Shown here piece after piece: positions 1 through 9,290 of a stretch of DNA of 64,000 bases. The position numbers and the translations under genes were made by a program. The stretch is from assembly GCF_900188235.1 (NCBI RefSeq), contig NZ_FZNT01000001.1, positions 62,001-126,000 of the forward strand. The letters are read 5' to 3'. Numbering within the stretch: position 1 is the stretch's first letter; every line of letters starts with the position of its first letter. The DNA comes from Lutibacter agarilyticus (GTDB taxonomy: Bacteria > Bacteroidota > Bacteroidia > Flavobacteriales > Flavobacteriaceae). A model generated the notes under the pieces. The model made no database searches, was not told the DNA's origin, and worked only from the letters and a program-made list of their open reading frames with translations.

Positions 1-848
1 GCAGCAACGCCTCTAATGTATTTATGAACAATATTGTGATCAAAGTTGGTGGCGCAAATACAACAACAGGCTCGGTAATTTACTTTGATGATATTATTGG
101 CCCTGCATTGTATTTACCACAAGTACCATTAACAGCTTTTAATTATGATTTTACAACAGCAACTCCTTTTACAACGTATAATTGCGATTTTAATGATGAT
201 GCTACAAATACGGTAACAAATGGAATCAATAAAAGTTCTGAAGTTGGGGAAATATCAGATGTAAATAGAGATTGGTAGTCTCAAATAAAATATGACGTTC
301 CTGGTGGGGTAGATTTAGCATCAGGTAATAAAGGTTTTTCATTAAAAGTTAAAGGGTCAAGAGCATTGCCAGTTACTATAAAAGTTGAAAGCAGTTTAGA
401 GCATAGTGTTACTGTTGATTATACCACTCCAGGTGTTTGGCAAGAACTTAAATTCGATTTTTCAAGCTATACATCTACAACGAATAAAAAAATTTCCGTG
501 TTTTTTGATATTCAAGTAAATGGAGATGTTGTGACAGATCCTAATCTTAATATTTTTCAAATTGATGATTTTATTTTTGGTCAGTTTTCTACCCTAAAAG
601 TTCAAGAATTTGAAATTGAAGGTTTAAAGGCATATCCAAATCCAACAAATGATCTATGGAAAATTTCAACAAAAGATCAAGAAATTCAAGCAATTAGTGT
701 ATTTAATGTACTTGGAAAAAGAGTAATTTATTTAAACCCAAATACAATGTCAGTTGATATTGATGCATCAGGTTTTCCTTCAGGAATATATCTTACAACT
801 ATAACTACACAAAAAGGAACAAGTAGTAGAAAACTAATTAAAAATTAG
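1..848 (+). pseudogene. 3' part of a secreted T9SS-tailed protein, interrupted by an in-frame amber codon
   Basis: One reading frame is open from the left window edge to 848, except for a single TAG at 276-278, directly after a TGG codon. Beta-rich, jelly-roll-like sequence continues in the same frame on both sides, so a TGG-to-TAG change is the simplest reading. The last 80 or so residues form a type A type IX secretion sorting tail (KAYPNPTND, VFNVLGK, GFPSGIYL, final KLIKN). The piece looks like a carbohydrate-binding module at the end of a large extracellular enzyme. The catalytic part would lie outside the window, so its function cannot be named. Alternatives are a sequencing error, or a truncated product that loses its secretion tail. 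Confidence 0.6.
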
Positions 849-1269
849 TAAATAATTTATCTTTTAACAACATTCCAATATTCAAAATAATATTTGAGTA
901 TTGGGATATTGTAGTTAAAGTTATTTAGTTTACTATGATATGTTTTAATCCCCATCTCCAGCAGTATTTCGTTCAATTGCACTTCACTAAATACTGCTTC
1001 CAATTCCGTGCAGTAAAAACCACCGAAAAAGCTTTTCCTAGGCATAGTCGAAAGGGGGGTATTTACTTTTTGATTTTGTTGTCATTGCAAAATTTTTGAT
1101 AAAAAATTGTGGTAATCTGTTCATATAATAATTCCAATTTCACTCCGTTTCCAAAAGAAACAGCAGAACGAACCACCACAAAGATTCGATAGTTTATAGT
1201 TTAACACTTTAATTAATCATAGTTTTAATATTCCTTTTATTTACTTTTGTAAAACAAGTTAGCTATAAT
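849..1269. other. intergenic region with a REP-like fragment
   Basis: No convincing gene is present. A 62-codon minus-strand frame (857-1045) exists but matches no family I recognise. It starts inside a short stretch at 1035-1053 (TTCCTAGGCATAGTCGAAA) that resembles, from memory, an intergenic repeat common in Bacteroidota (CCTTCGACTACGCTCAGG type). I read the region as non-coding or as decayed repeat DNA. Confidence 0.3.
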
Positions 1270-1290
1270 TTGAAATTTAAAATCGAAAAA

Positions 1291-1827
1291 ATGACTCCAA
1301 AGCAGATTGAAAGAATAAAAACGAAAATTAACAAAATAAAAAAAGCACTTGCTGCAGATAAAAAACATTGGGGTGGTCATTATCACGATGGTCGAGGTCT
1401 CAGATATTTACCTCCTGAGCAATATTTAAAAATTCAAGACTATACAGGAGCTTTGCGTTATTTTAATTGGTTCAGTAAAAATTTCCCTGACGATGCATGT
1501 TACCCTGTTTTTCTTTTAGAATGGACGATAACTCTTTTTATGACTAAAAGAAAAAAACAAGCCGAACAAAAATTGATTCAAACATTTAAGTCAAATACAT
1601 ACATAATAGATAAATTTTTAAACAAGGATTTTAAGCATTTGGATAAAACCGAAACTTCAAATTGGGAATTTGAAAGTTTAGTAGAAGGTTTGCCATATTC
1701 AAATACACAAGAAGAATTATTAGATTTTACAAATTGGCTAGAAAAATTTATAGTATCAGATCAATTTTTAATTCCAACAAACAAGTTTTTAGAATTACAG
1801 ATTTTATTGAAAAAACAAACAGATTAA
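1291..1827 (+). CDS. hypothetical protein, about 178 residues
   Basis: I do not recognise a named family. The protein is rich in Lys, Phe and Trp and has no signal peptide or membrane segment. The N-terminal third is a basic helix (KQIERIKTKINKIKK). The middle, with YLKIQDYTGALRYFNWFSKNFPDD, looks like a TPR-type helical hairpin, which suggests a small cytosolic helical-repeat protein. The frame could start at TTG 1270, but ATG 1291 is the first normal start and is preferred. It stands alone between intergenic stretches and has no visible link to the sugar locus. Confidence 0.65.
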   Translation: MTPKQIERIKTKINKIKKALAADKKHWGGHYHDGRGLRYLPPEQYLKIQDYTGALRYFNWFSKNFPDDACYPVFLLEWTITLFMTKRKKQAEQKLIQTFKSNTYIIDKFLNKDFKHLDKTETSNWEFESLVEGLPYSNTQEELLDFTNWLEKFIVSDQFLIPTNKFLELQILLKKQTD

Positions 1828-1982
1828 CGATAAAAAACTACAGCTAATATTTGGTGTATTTTATTGTTCAGTTTTAGCATATTTTCGACAAACCTTATAG
1901 ATTTTCTAGAAAAGTAATTATTTTAAATTAGTAGCTTAAACACTCAACAAAACTTACCAAAAAACGTTTGCAGTAATTAAAT

Positions 1983-2522
1983 ATGACAAAAAAAGAACAA
2001 ATAATATCAATAGAAACTATATATTTTGCAGGCGGCTGCCTTTGGGGTGTACAAGAGTTTTTAAAACATCTACCTGGTGTGATTGAGACCCAAGCTGGCA
2101 GAGCTAATGGAACTACAAACTCTACTAAAACAGCTTATGATGGTTATGCCGAATGTGTCAAAACTGTCTTTGACGCTAAGGTAGTATCAATTGAAGATTT
2201 AATTCATTACTTTTTAGAAATTATTAATCCTTATAGTATTAACCAGCAAGGGAATGATGTAGGAGAGAAATATCGTACAGGTATCTATAGCAATCATCAA
2301 AATCACCTTTTAAAAGCAAAAAATTGCATTAATAAAGTAGAACAGACACTAAACCTTCAAAATAAAACCACAAAAAAAATAGCTATTGAAGTACTTCCTT
2401 TAACAAATTATATTCCAAGTGATGCAGAACATCAAGATAGGTTAACCTTACACCCTAATGACCACTCTTATTGCCACATTCCTTTAGACTTACTGCATAA
2501 GTATAAAAAAAATAACAAGTAA
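1983..2522 (+). CDS. msrA: peptide methionine sulfoxide reductase MsrA
   Basis: A 179-residue MsrA that reduces methionine-S-sulfoxide in oxidised proteins. The active-site motif is GGCLWG with Cys19, where most family members have GCFWG. The downstream family pattern is kept: a glycine-rich QAGRANG stretch, the YDGYAECV segment, the GNDVGEKYRTGIY motif and the late AEHQDRL segment. There is no signal peptide, so it should be cytosolic. The length is near the usual 170-210. It appears monocistronic and is likely a housekeeping gene outside the PUL. The Phe-to-Leu change next to the catalytic Cys is the only oddity. Confidence 0.9.
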   Translation: MTKKEQIISIETIYFAGGCLWGVQEFLKHLPGVIETQAGRANGTTNSTKTAYDGYAECVKTVFDAKVVSIEDLIHYFLEIINPYSINQQGNDVGEKYRTGIYSNHQNHLLKAKNCINKVEQTLNLQNKTTKKIAIEVLPLTNYIPSDAEHQDRLTLHPNDHSYCHIPLDLLHKYKKNNK

Positions 2523-2587
2523 TCTTCAGCTCTGCGGCTACAATTTCGTTTAGACCGTAATTTAAACTAAGAAAAGAAAATGTAGTC

Positions 2588-3484
2588 TTAATCTGTTTTA
2601 GTATTTTTAATTAACAGTAGATTATCTGTTTTTTTATTTATGTATTCATTAACCGCAAGTGAAGCAAAAATAAGACTACCACCAATTAAAATCTTCTTAA
2701 TATCAGCCTCTTTATTCCATATAAGAAGGTTGACAATTAATCCTATCGGAATTAACGCATTGTTCATAATAGCTAATGAGCCTGTGTTTACCTTAACAAC
2801 ACCTTGGTTCCAAAAAAAATAACCTGCACCAGAAGCCACAGCTCCAAGGTATATTAATATTCCCCACTGTACAGATGTTGTTGGTAATTTTTCTGTTGAA
2901 CCAAAAATGAAAAAAGCAATTATAGACACTATAAATGCACCCATAAAAAACAATCCAAAAATGGTATACTTTGGTGTGCTTTCTAATTCAGGTTTAGATT
3001 TTAATAAATACTTGTAAGCAACTTGACCAATGGCAAAGCAAAAGTTGGCGCCTTGTGTGATCAAAAAACCTAAAAATATATTTTCACTAATGCTTGTGTA
3101 TTGAATATAAGCAGCTCCTAAAACAGCGATTAAAGCAGTAAGTAAATGTCTTTTATGAAATTGCTTACTTAAAATATCGTTTAACAAAGTTATGTAAATT
3201 GGTGTAAATACACTAAAAAGCAACACTTCAGGTACAGTAAGAAACCTAAACGATTGAAAGTAAAAACAATACATTAAACCTAATTGAACTGCTCCTATTG
3301 CGGTAAGTATGAAAATTGTTTCTACTTTAATTTTTTGAAGCCTTAAAAAAGGCAAAAATATAATTGTAGCGATACCTATACGCATCATTACTGAAAACCA
3401 AGCATCAATATACCCAGAAAGATATACACCAATTAAGCTAAATGAAAAAGCCCAAATAATAGTAACGCAAATTAAATACCTCAT
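2588..3484 (-). CDS. EamA/DMT-family transporter
   Basis: A 298-residue protein with about ten hydrophobic segments in two five-helix halves, typical of the drug/metabolite transporter superfamily. It carries the N-terminal IIWAFSFSLIG motif and the second-half GAVASGAGYFFWNQGV motif of EamA carriers. The frame extends to a TTG at 3502, but the ATG at 3484 gives the usual MRYLICVTIIWAF start. EamA proteins export amino acids, vitamins and other small metabolites, and the substrate cannot be told from sequence. It converges on msrA and has no obvious tie to the galactan genes. Confidence 0.85.
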   Translation of the reverse strand: MRYLICVTIIWAFSFSLIGVYLSGYIDAWFSVMMRIGIATIIFLPFLRLQKIKVETIFILTAIGAVQLGLMYCFYFQSFRFLTVPEVLLFSVFTPIYITLLNDILSKQFHKRHLLTALIAVLGAAYIQYTSISENIFLGFLITQGANFCFAIGQVAYKYLLKSKPELESTPKYTIFGLFFMGAFIVSIIAFFIFGSTEKLPTTSVQWGILIYLGAVASGAGYFFWNQGVVKVNTGSLAIMNNALIPIGLIVNLLIWNKEADIKKILIGGSLIFASLAVNEYINKKTDNLLLIKNTKTD

Positions 3485-4291
3485 AAATAAATCCTTAATC
3501 AAAAAAAGAGGTTAATTTGTACACAAACCTCTTATCCATTTAACTAAAATCTAAAGAATTTTTATTCAATATTCTCGTTATGTTTATTCTCAATAACATA
3601 TATTATTAGCCATTAACTGTGATTTGTAAAAACCAATAAACTAATAGCACAGCACTAAAACAAAACCCTTTATTTAAAGGCTAATATATAAAATTATCAA
3701 TACTAAAGACAATGAATTTTAATCAAGATACAAAGATCAAAGGTTTACAGTTGTTAGAACTTTAAGTAGAGAGCTACATTTTTAAACCACCTTCATTTGA
3801 GTATCTGGAAATAACGTAAAATGACCACCTTACAATGCAATTGGCTGAATATTTAAAAACATAGAAAGTTTTTTTTTATTTAATCAGATAAACTATTATA
3901 CTTTACAAAACTTATAGATAGGGCAGAGGATGTAACACATATACATATGATTGGTATGTTTTAAATAACTGAAGTTTTGATAAATATAAAAGCGCTATGG
4001 AAAAGTAGACAAAGCTTTGGGGAGCTATTCAAATAACACACTATTGGATAAATTATTTTTTTTGAATTGACTTTATTTAGCTTCCTAATAGGAAATTACG
4101 ATATGTATTTAAAAAACTTTTCAATGATTAAAAGTGTATCTGGTTGGTTACTAGTACCTGCATATGATTTATTGAATTTAACAATTGCAACGAGGTTAAA
4201 AAACTACACCGTTAACCCCTAGCTACCTAATCTTAAAACATAATTTAATTTCAGTGTAAAGTGAATTTACATTTAAACACAGTTTCTACAT
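3485..4291. other. gene-free region of about 0.8 kb at the left border of the PUL
   Basis: I see no open frame of useful length, RNA gene or clear repeat. The sequence is very AT-rich with many stops in all frames. It separates the housekeeping-like genes on the left from the sugar locus on the right. It could be decayed coding or mobile DNA, but nothing identifiable remains. Confidence 0.4.
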
Positions 4292-4636
4292 TCACTTTAG
4301 TTTAAAAACCTGTTCTAAAGTAATCCACTTTTCGCCATCTTTAGCCCAAGGTAGTTCTTGTTGATAGTTCCACATAAGGTTTTCCCACTCTTGTACTTTA
4401 GGGTTGTTTACATCCATTTTAGCCTTTTTTATGGGGTCAAAAGTTTCATCAACCTCCATAATCATAAACATACGGTTTCCTGTTATATATATTTCCATAT
4501 CAAGAATACCAGCATCTTTAATACTTTTAGTGATTTCTGGCCATGCATTACCAGCAGCATGGTATTCTTTATATTCAGCGATTAATTTAGAATCGTCTTT
4601 CAAATCACATGAATAGCAAAATCTTTTAGTTTTCAT
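4292..4636 (-). CDS. L-rhamnose mutarotase-family protein (likely L-galactose mutarotase)
   Basis: A 114-residue protein of the RhaM/DUF718 family, which interconverts alpha and beta anomers of 6-deoxy-hexoses. His26 in the YHAAGNAWPEI motif matches the catalytic histidine region, and the family's IYITGNRMFMIMEV strand and ENLMWNYQQELPWA segment are present. It is the last gene of the minus-strand operon, 3 nt after the FucP-type permease. Because the operon encodes an L-galactose route, L-galactose, which is configurationally L-fucose with a 6-OH, is a plausible substrate. That is inference; L-fucose or L-rhamnose remain possible. Confidence 0.85.
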   Translation of the reverse strand: MKTKRFCYSCDLKDDSKLIAEYKEYHAAGNAWPEITKSIKDAGILDMEIYITGNRMFMIMEVDETFDPIKKAKMDVNNPKVQEWENLMWNYQQELPWAKDGEKWITLEQVFKLK

Positions 4637-4639
4637 TAT

Positions 4640-5962
4640 TTAATTTTTTGATAATTGATAAGTTTTATAACCATAAAAAGCTACAACTGCTAAACAAATA
4701 AGAGGTAATATAAATGAGAAATTTACTTCAGGAATAAACCCTAAAACTTGAACATCTGAAAATCCAGATCCACCCCAATCTAAAATACTTCCTTGTAATA
4801 CAGGCATTAAAGCACCCCCAACAATTGCCATAACTAATCCTGCGGAACCAATTTTAGCTTCATCTCCCATATTTTTTAATGCAATTCCATAAATTGTAGG
4901 GAACATAATAGACATAAATACAGAAATAGCTACTAATGAAATTAATCCTGGCATTCCTTGTAATAATATTGCGCCAGCAGCACAAATTACCCCACCAATT
5001 CCAAATAACATTAATAGTTTTGAAGGATTTATTGTTTTCATTAAAGCAGTACCAATCCATCTACCAATTAAGAATAAAACCATTGCGGCAACATTAAAAT
5101 AGGTGGCAGTTATTTCCATTCCGTAAGTTGTATTAACATTGTCTACATATTGAAAAATATAGGTCCAACACATAATTTGAGCACCTACATAAAAGGCTTG
5201 AGCAATTACTCCATAAACATAATTTTTGTTAGCAAATAGTTTGCTAAACGACTCTTTAAGGCCCATTTTGTCTTCTTGGGGGGTTTTGGGCATTTTTGTG
5301 AAAATAATAATACCCATAATAGCCAAAACTAAGATTCCTAGACCAATGTATGGGATACTAATAATACTTAAATCATTTTCTCTAATTACGGCTAATTCTT
5401 CTGAAGATAAAGCATTATAGGCCTCTACAGAATAATCATCAGAACGTAAGGCCCCAATAACGAAAACTTGGGCAATAATCATTCCTGTAAGAGACCCAAT
5501 AGGATTAAAAGCTTGTGCTAAGTTTAAACGTTGTGTAGCGGTTTCTTTATCTCCTAATGAAAGGATTAAAGGATTTGAAGTAGTCTCTAAAAAAGCCAAC
5601 CCGCAAGTTATGATCCATAATGAAATAAGGAAGTAATTAAATTCTTCATTTGCCGCAGCAGGATAAAACAAAAATGCTCCTGTTGCATATAATACTAAAC
5701 CAACAATAATTCCAGATTTGTAACTGTATTTTCTAATAAAAAGAGCAGCAGGTAAAGCCATAAAAAAGTAACCAAAATAAAATGCAAATTGTACTAATGA
5801 AGCTTGTACATTTGAAAGTTCTGGCATTACCTTTTTAAATGCAGAAACCATAGGATTGGTTAAATCATTGGCAATTCCCCATAATGCAAATAATGAAGTA
5901 ATAATAATAAAAGGAAATATAAGTTCCTTTTTAACAACTGGGATATTTTTTAATTTGTTCAT
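4640..5962 (-). CDS. fucP: FucP-type sugar:H+ symporter (MFS)
   Basis: A 440-residue major-facilitator protein with 12 predicted membrane segments and the FHS-family N-terminus (FALWGIANDLTNPMV). It also has the LVQFAFYFGYFFMALPAA helix and the LETTSNPLILSLG motif seen in L-fucose permeases. E. coli FucP is known to accept L-galactose as well as L-fucose, which fits the catabolic genes upstream in the same operon. It lies in the inner membrane. A hairpin at 5995-6031 separates it from the dehydrogenase gene and may lower read-through, so transporter and enzymes need not be made in equal amounts. The exact substrate is inferred. Confidence 0.88.
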   Translation of the reverse strand: MNKLKNIPVVKKELIFPFIIITSLFALWGIANDLTNPMVSAFKKVMPELSNVQASLVQFAFYFGYFFMALPAALFIRKYSYKSGIIVGLVLYATGAFLFYPAAANEEFNYFLISLWIITCGLAFLETTSNPLILSLGDKETATQRLNLAQAFNPIGSLTGMIIAQVFVIGALRSDDYSVEAYNALSSEELAVIRENDLSIISIPYIGLGILVLAIMGIIIFTKMPKTPQEDKMGLKESFSKLFANKNYVYGVIAQAFYVGAQIMCWTYIFQYVDNVNTTYGMEITATYFNVAAMVLFLIGRWIGTALMKTINPSKLLMLFGIGGVICAAGAILLQGMPGLISLVAISVFMSIMFPTIYGIALKNMGDEAKIGSAGLVMAIVGGALMPVLQGSILDWGGSGFSDVQVLGFIPEVNFSFILPLICLAVVAFYGYKTYQLSKN

Positions 5963-5994
5963 GTTTTTTGTTGATTAATTATATTGCAAATTAA

Positions 5995-6031
5995 AAAAGA
6001 CAAAGCATACGATTAGTTAGCTTTGTCTTTT
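5995..6031 (-). terminator. intra-operon hairpin between the AKR and FucP genes
   Basis: A perfect 12-bp inverted repeat (AAAAGACAAAGC at 5995-6006 and GCTTTGTCTTTT at 6020-6031) with a 13-nt loop. The stem itself ends in a T-run on the minus strand. It looks like a factor-independent terminator or partial attenuator inside the 86-nt gap of the minus-strand operon. It could also act as a processing or stability element. Confidence 0.65.
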
Positions 6032-6048
6032 AATATATAACAAATGAT

Positions 6049-6996
6049 TTATCTGTTAGAAATAATTGTCTCCGTTATTTCATTAAATATGGTTTCAGGT
6101 AATTTTCCTTCTTCCCAAGCATTTAGTAAATCTTTTAGTTGGTCAGTAGTTGTAGGGCCTACTACAACTCTATCAGCTTCTAATGTTGAGAATACATATC
6201 GTAAGGCTAATCTAGATAAAGGGATGTTATGGCTTTTAGCAATATTGTTAACTTTTAAAGCGATATCAACGTCTAAATTGGTAATCCATTCATTGTTTGG
6301 CCTGTCTAAATCATATTCATTAAGTCTTCTACCTAATAATCCCATATGCAAAGCAGAAGCAGCGTAATAGGCAATATTTTCTTGTTTAATTTGAGGAAGA
6401 TCTCTTTCAAAACCAGATAAATTACATGCGTCTAATTTTAAAAATCCAGAAAGCACATCAAAATTTTCTTTTATCATATGAGGATAAAATCTATCTATTG
6501 GATTTCCACCAATACCTAAACTTTTTACAATTCCTTCTTTTTTGAAAGCATTTAAGCAATCCATAATTTCATCCATTTTTTCAACAGGAACCAAATGCGG
6601 TTCATGAAGAAATAATAAATCGATAGAGTCAATTCCTATTGTTTCTAAACTTTCATAAACACTTTTACGCATTGTTTCTGGTGAATAATCAACAATACAA
6701 TCATCAGCTTTATCAGCTCTTAATCTTCCAACTTTTGTGCTGATAAAAGGCTTTTCTCCAGACCATTCTTTAAGAGCTTTACCAAGATAAAGTTGTGATT
6801 TATTATATGAAGGTGCTGTGTCAAAAACATTAACTCCGTTTTCCAAAGCATAGCTAAGTGTTGCTAAAGCATCTTTTTCTTGAATAGGTCTCCAAACTCC
6901 ACCAAGTCCAGAACAACCACAAACTAATCTACTTTGATTATTAAAGAATTCACTTTTTTTATGATCTCCTTTAATGTATGTCGGTTTTGTATGCAT
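6049..6996 (-). CDS. aldo/keto reductase, probable L-galactose 1-dehydrogenase
   Basis: A 315-residue aldo/keto reductase of the D-threo-aldose/L-fucose/L-galactose dehydrogenase type. These oxidise the C1 hydroxyl of the pyranose with NAD(P)+ to the lactone. The AKR tetrad is visible: Asp and Tyr in VFDTAPSYNKS, Lys in STKVGR and His in FLHEPH. The VVGPTTTDQL segment near the C-terminus is the cofactor-binding end. It lies 3 nt from the lactonase gene, so the two would catalyse consecutive steps. L-galactose rather than L-fucose is inferred from the LgoD, UxaB and UxaA homologues in the operon, because their products require a 6-hydroxyl. Confidence 0.85.
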   Translation of the reverse strand: MHTKPTYIKGDHKKSEFFNNQSRLVCGCSGLGGVWRPIQEKDALATLSYALENGVNVFDTAPSYNKSQLYLGKALKEWSGEKPFISTKVGRLRADKADDCIVDYSPETMRKSVYESLETIGIDSIDLLFLHEPHLVPVEKMDEIMDCLNAFKKEGIVKSLGIGGNPIDRFYPHMIKENFDVLSGFLKLDACNLSGFERDLPQIKQENIAYYAASALHMGLLGRRLNEYDLDRPNNEWITNLDVDIALKVNNIAKSHNIPLSRLALRYVFSTLEADRVVVGPTTTDQLKDLLNAWEEGKLPETIFNEITETIISNR

Positions 6997-6999
6997 ACT

Positions 7000-7833
7000 T
7001 TAATTTTTTATATTGTAGAATATTTTAGCATTTTCGCCCATAATAGAAGCTTGTTCTGTTGAACTGAAATCAGCTATAAATTCTGTTACTATTTTTTTTA
7101 TTTTATTATAATTTCCTGCAACCAAACAAACTGGCCAGTCTGATCCAAACATGATTCTTTTCCATCCAAAAGCAACTAAAACTAATTTCATATATGGTGT
7201 TATTTGTTCTGAAGTCCAAGTAGTGTAATCAGCTTCGGTAACAATTCCAGATAGCTTACAGTAAACATTATCACATTTTCCTATTTCAAACATTAAAGCT
7301 GCCCAGCCATCATAAAAACCTGCTTTTATATATGGTTTTGCAATATGATCAATCACAAATTTTTGATTTGGAAATCTCTTTACCAACTCTAAAACAGCCC
7401 CTAACTGATGTGGAAATACTAAAATATCATACGTGAAATCATATTTTTCTAAAGCTGCAATTCCTCTTAAAAAATCGGGTCTTAATAAAAAGTTATGATC
7501 TGGTTCACCTTGTACAACGTGTCTAAAACCTTTCAGTTTTGGATATTTGCTGTATGTTTCTAATACTTCTTCAATGTTTTCTGCTCGTAAATCTACCCAA
7601 CCAACAATTCCTTTTATAAAATCGTTTTTATCAGCTAAATCTAACAGGAAATCTGTTTCTTCTAATGTTTGATCTGCTTGTACGGCAATACAGCCATCAA
7701 TTCCATTTTCAGCATATACTTTTTGTAAATCTGAAGGCATAAAATCTTTACGAATTACAGACATCGCGTCGTCAATCCATTCGTGTTTTATGGGTTCATA
7801 TTTCCAAAAATGCTGATGTGAATCAATAATCAT
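7000..7833 (-). CDS. amidohydrolase-family sugar lactonase (COG3618)
   Basis: A 277-residue TIM-barrel amidohydrolase of the COG3618 group, which includes L-fucono-, L-rhamnono- and L-galactono-lactonases. The metal-site HxH is in IDSHQHFW, the second His region in FVIDHIAKP, and the catalytic Asp in MFGSDWPVC. It would open L-galactono-lactone made by the adjacent dehydrogenase to L-galactonate. It has no signal peptide and is cytosolic. The tight operon spacing (3 nt and 8 nt to its neighbours) supports a pathway role. Lactone specificity cannot be read from sequence. Confidence 0.87.
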   Translation of the reverse strand: MIIDSHQHFWKYEPIKHEWIDDAMSVIRKDFMPSDLQKVYAENGIDGCIAVQADQTLEETDFLLDLADKNDFIKGIVGWVDLRAENIEEVLETYSKYPKLKGFRHVVQGEPDHNFLLRPDFLRGIAALEKYDFTYDILVFPHQLGAVLELVKRFPNQKFVIDHIAKPYIKAGFYDGWAALMFEIGKCDNVYCKLSGIVTEADYTTWTSEQITPYMKLVLVAFGWKRIMFGSDWPVCLVAGNYNKIKKIVTEFIADFSSTEQASIMGENAKIFYNIKN

Positions 7834-7841
7834 AGTTGAAA

Positions 7842-9278
7842 TTATTTTACAAATGCGTCTAACGTTGTTTTCATACCATTAGTTAAAATTGCTTCTAAAT
7901 ATGTGGTAACTTCTTCTTGAAGACCATCAATTTCAGTTAAATCTGTTCCCCAAAAAGCTGTATTTGACAAAGTTTTTTCAGCAACTTCAACAAAATTATT
8001 GTTACTCCAAGCTTCGCTAAAGAAATCTAAAACTGTAGCATCATCTTTTAATGTAATTTCAGTTCCGTTTCTATCACCTTTATAAAAAGCAATTAAAGCA
8101 GCTAAAGAGAATAGTAAGCTTTTTGGTAACTTATTTTTACGTTTAACAAATTCTAAAACTGAAGGTAAAACTCTTGTTTTGTATTTTGAGATTGAATTTA
8201 ATGAAATACTCATTAATTCGTGTGCTAAATAAGGGTTTCTGAAACGATCTAAAACGTCTGCAGAAAACTGACTTAATTCTTCAGCAGGTAAATCTAACGT
8301 AGGTGAAATATCATTGAATAAAGCATTCTTTAAGAATTTACCTACAACTTCATCTTCTAAAGATTCACGAACTCTGTCTATTCCGTATAAATAACCCACA
8401 GGAACTAGGGTAGTGTGAGCACCATTTAGAATACGTACTTTACGAGTTCTATAAGGTTCCATATTGTCAGTAAACACAACATTTAATCCACAAGCTTCAG
8501 AAGGAAATTCATCTTTAACAGATTCAGGTCCTTCAATAACCCATAAATGAAATTGTTCACCTTCAACAACTAAATTATCTTTATAACCTAACTCTTCGGT
8601 AATAGCGTCCATTTTATCTCTAGGATATCCTGGTACAATTCTGTCAACTAGTGTATTACAAAAAATATTATCATCGTTAATCCATTCAACAAATTCTTCA
8701 CCTAAATTCCATTGAACAGCATATTGAATAATAATTCTTTTTAAATTATCTCCATTACGGTCAATTAATTCACAAGGAATTACAATTAAACCTTTGTCTG
8801 AAGCGCCTCCAAAAGTTTGGAAACGTTTGTACAATAAAGCAGTTAATTTTCCAGGGAAACTACTTTGTGGTACATCATCTAATTTATCATCTGCATTGTA
8901 CGAAATACCAGCTTCAGTAGTATTTGAGATTACAAAACGTAAATCTGGGTTTTCAGCATTAGCAATATAATCGGCATAGTTTTCATAAGGGTTGATTCCT
9001 CTTTGAATACAATCAATTACTTGGTGTTCACTTAAAACCTCACCGTTTTTAATTCCGTTTAAGTATAAAGTGTATAAACCATCTTGATCGTTCAACATTT
9101 TTATCAAACCTTGATCTATTGGTTGAATAGCAATTACGCCAGCATCAAAGTTTGCTTTTTTATTCATTTCGTGAATCATCCAGTTAGCAAAGGCTCTTAA
9201 AAAGTTTCCCTCACCAAATTGTAAAATTCGTTCAGTATACGTATTTGCTGTAACTGTATTTCTATTTAAATTTTTCAT
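7842..9278 (-). CDS. uxaB: tagaturonate reductase (altronate oxidoreductase) UxaB
   Basis: A 478-residue long-chain mannitol-dehydrogenase-family enzyme. The N-terminal dinucleotide-binding region begins ILQFGEGNFLRAFANWMI, and the family's SNTTEAGISY, LIDRNGDNLK and LNGAHTTLVPVGYL motifs are present. UxaB reduces D-tagaturonate to D-altronate with NADH. Its placement between a LgoD-like dehydrogenase and UxaA reproduces the order of the E. coli L-galactonate route. The length matches full-size UxaB. There is no pectin or galacturonate isomerase (UxaC) in the window, so hexuronate breakdown is not the obvious role here. Confidence 0.9.
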   Translation of the reverse strand: MKNLNRNTVTANTYTERILQFGEGNFLRAFANWMIHEMNKKANFDAGVIAIQPIDQGLIKMLNDQDGLYTLYLNGIKNGEVLSEHQVIDCIQRGINPYENYADYIANAENPDLRFVISNTTEAGISYNADDKLDDVPQSSFPGKLTALLYKRFQTFGGASDKGLIVIPCELIDRNGDNLKRIIIQYAVQWNLGEEFVEWINDDNIFCNTLVDRIVPGYPRDKMDAITEELGYKDNLVVEGEQFHLWVIEGPESVKDEFPSEACGLNVVFTDNMEPYRTRKVRILNGAHTTLVPVGYLYGIDRVRESLEDEVVGKFLKNALFNDISPTLDLPAEELSQFSADVLDRFRNPYLAHELMSISLNSISKYKTRVLPSVLEFVKRKNKLPKSLLFSLAALIAFYKGDRNGTEITLKDDATVLDFFSEAWSNNNFVEVAEKTLSNTAFWGTDLTEIDGLQEEVTTYLEAILTNGMKTTLDAFVK

Positions 9279-9290
9279 TTTTGAAATATT

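Noticed and set aside
857-1045. 62-codon minus-strand frame as a gene
   Set aside because: No recognisable family or signal. It begins within a repeat-like stretch and covers the gap after a broken gene, so it is more likely a chance frame.
1961-1970. AAAACGTTTG upstream of msrA as a third LacI operator
   Set aside because: One mismatch in the core, no -7 box 2 nt away, and no functional link of msrA to the sugar locus.
3485-4291. Decayed insertion sequence in the 0.8-kb gap
   Set aside because: I looked for terminal inverted repeats and transposase motifs on both strands and found none that could be supported.
4292-5962. RhaM/FucP homologues as evidence for fucoidan or rhamnan as the substrate
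   Set aside because: No GH29, GH95, GH107, GH78 or rhamnose/fucose kinase or aldolase genes are seen. GH86, GH16, GH117 and the AHG genes point to red-algal galactan.
6044-6367. Plus-strand open frame of 107 codons
   Set aside because: It lies wholly over the aldo/keto reductase gene on the other strand, which has all four catalytic residues. It is a shadow.
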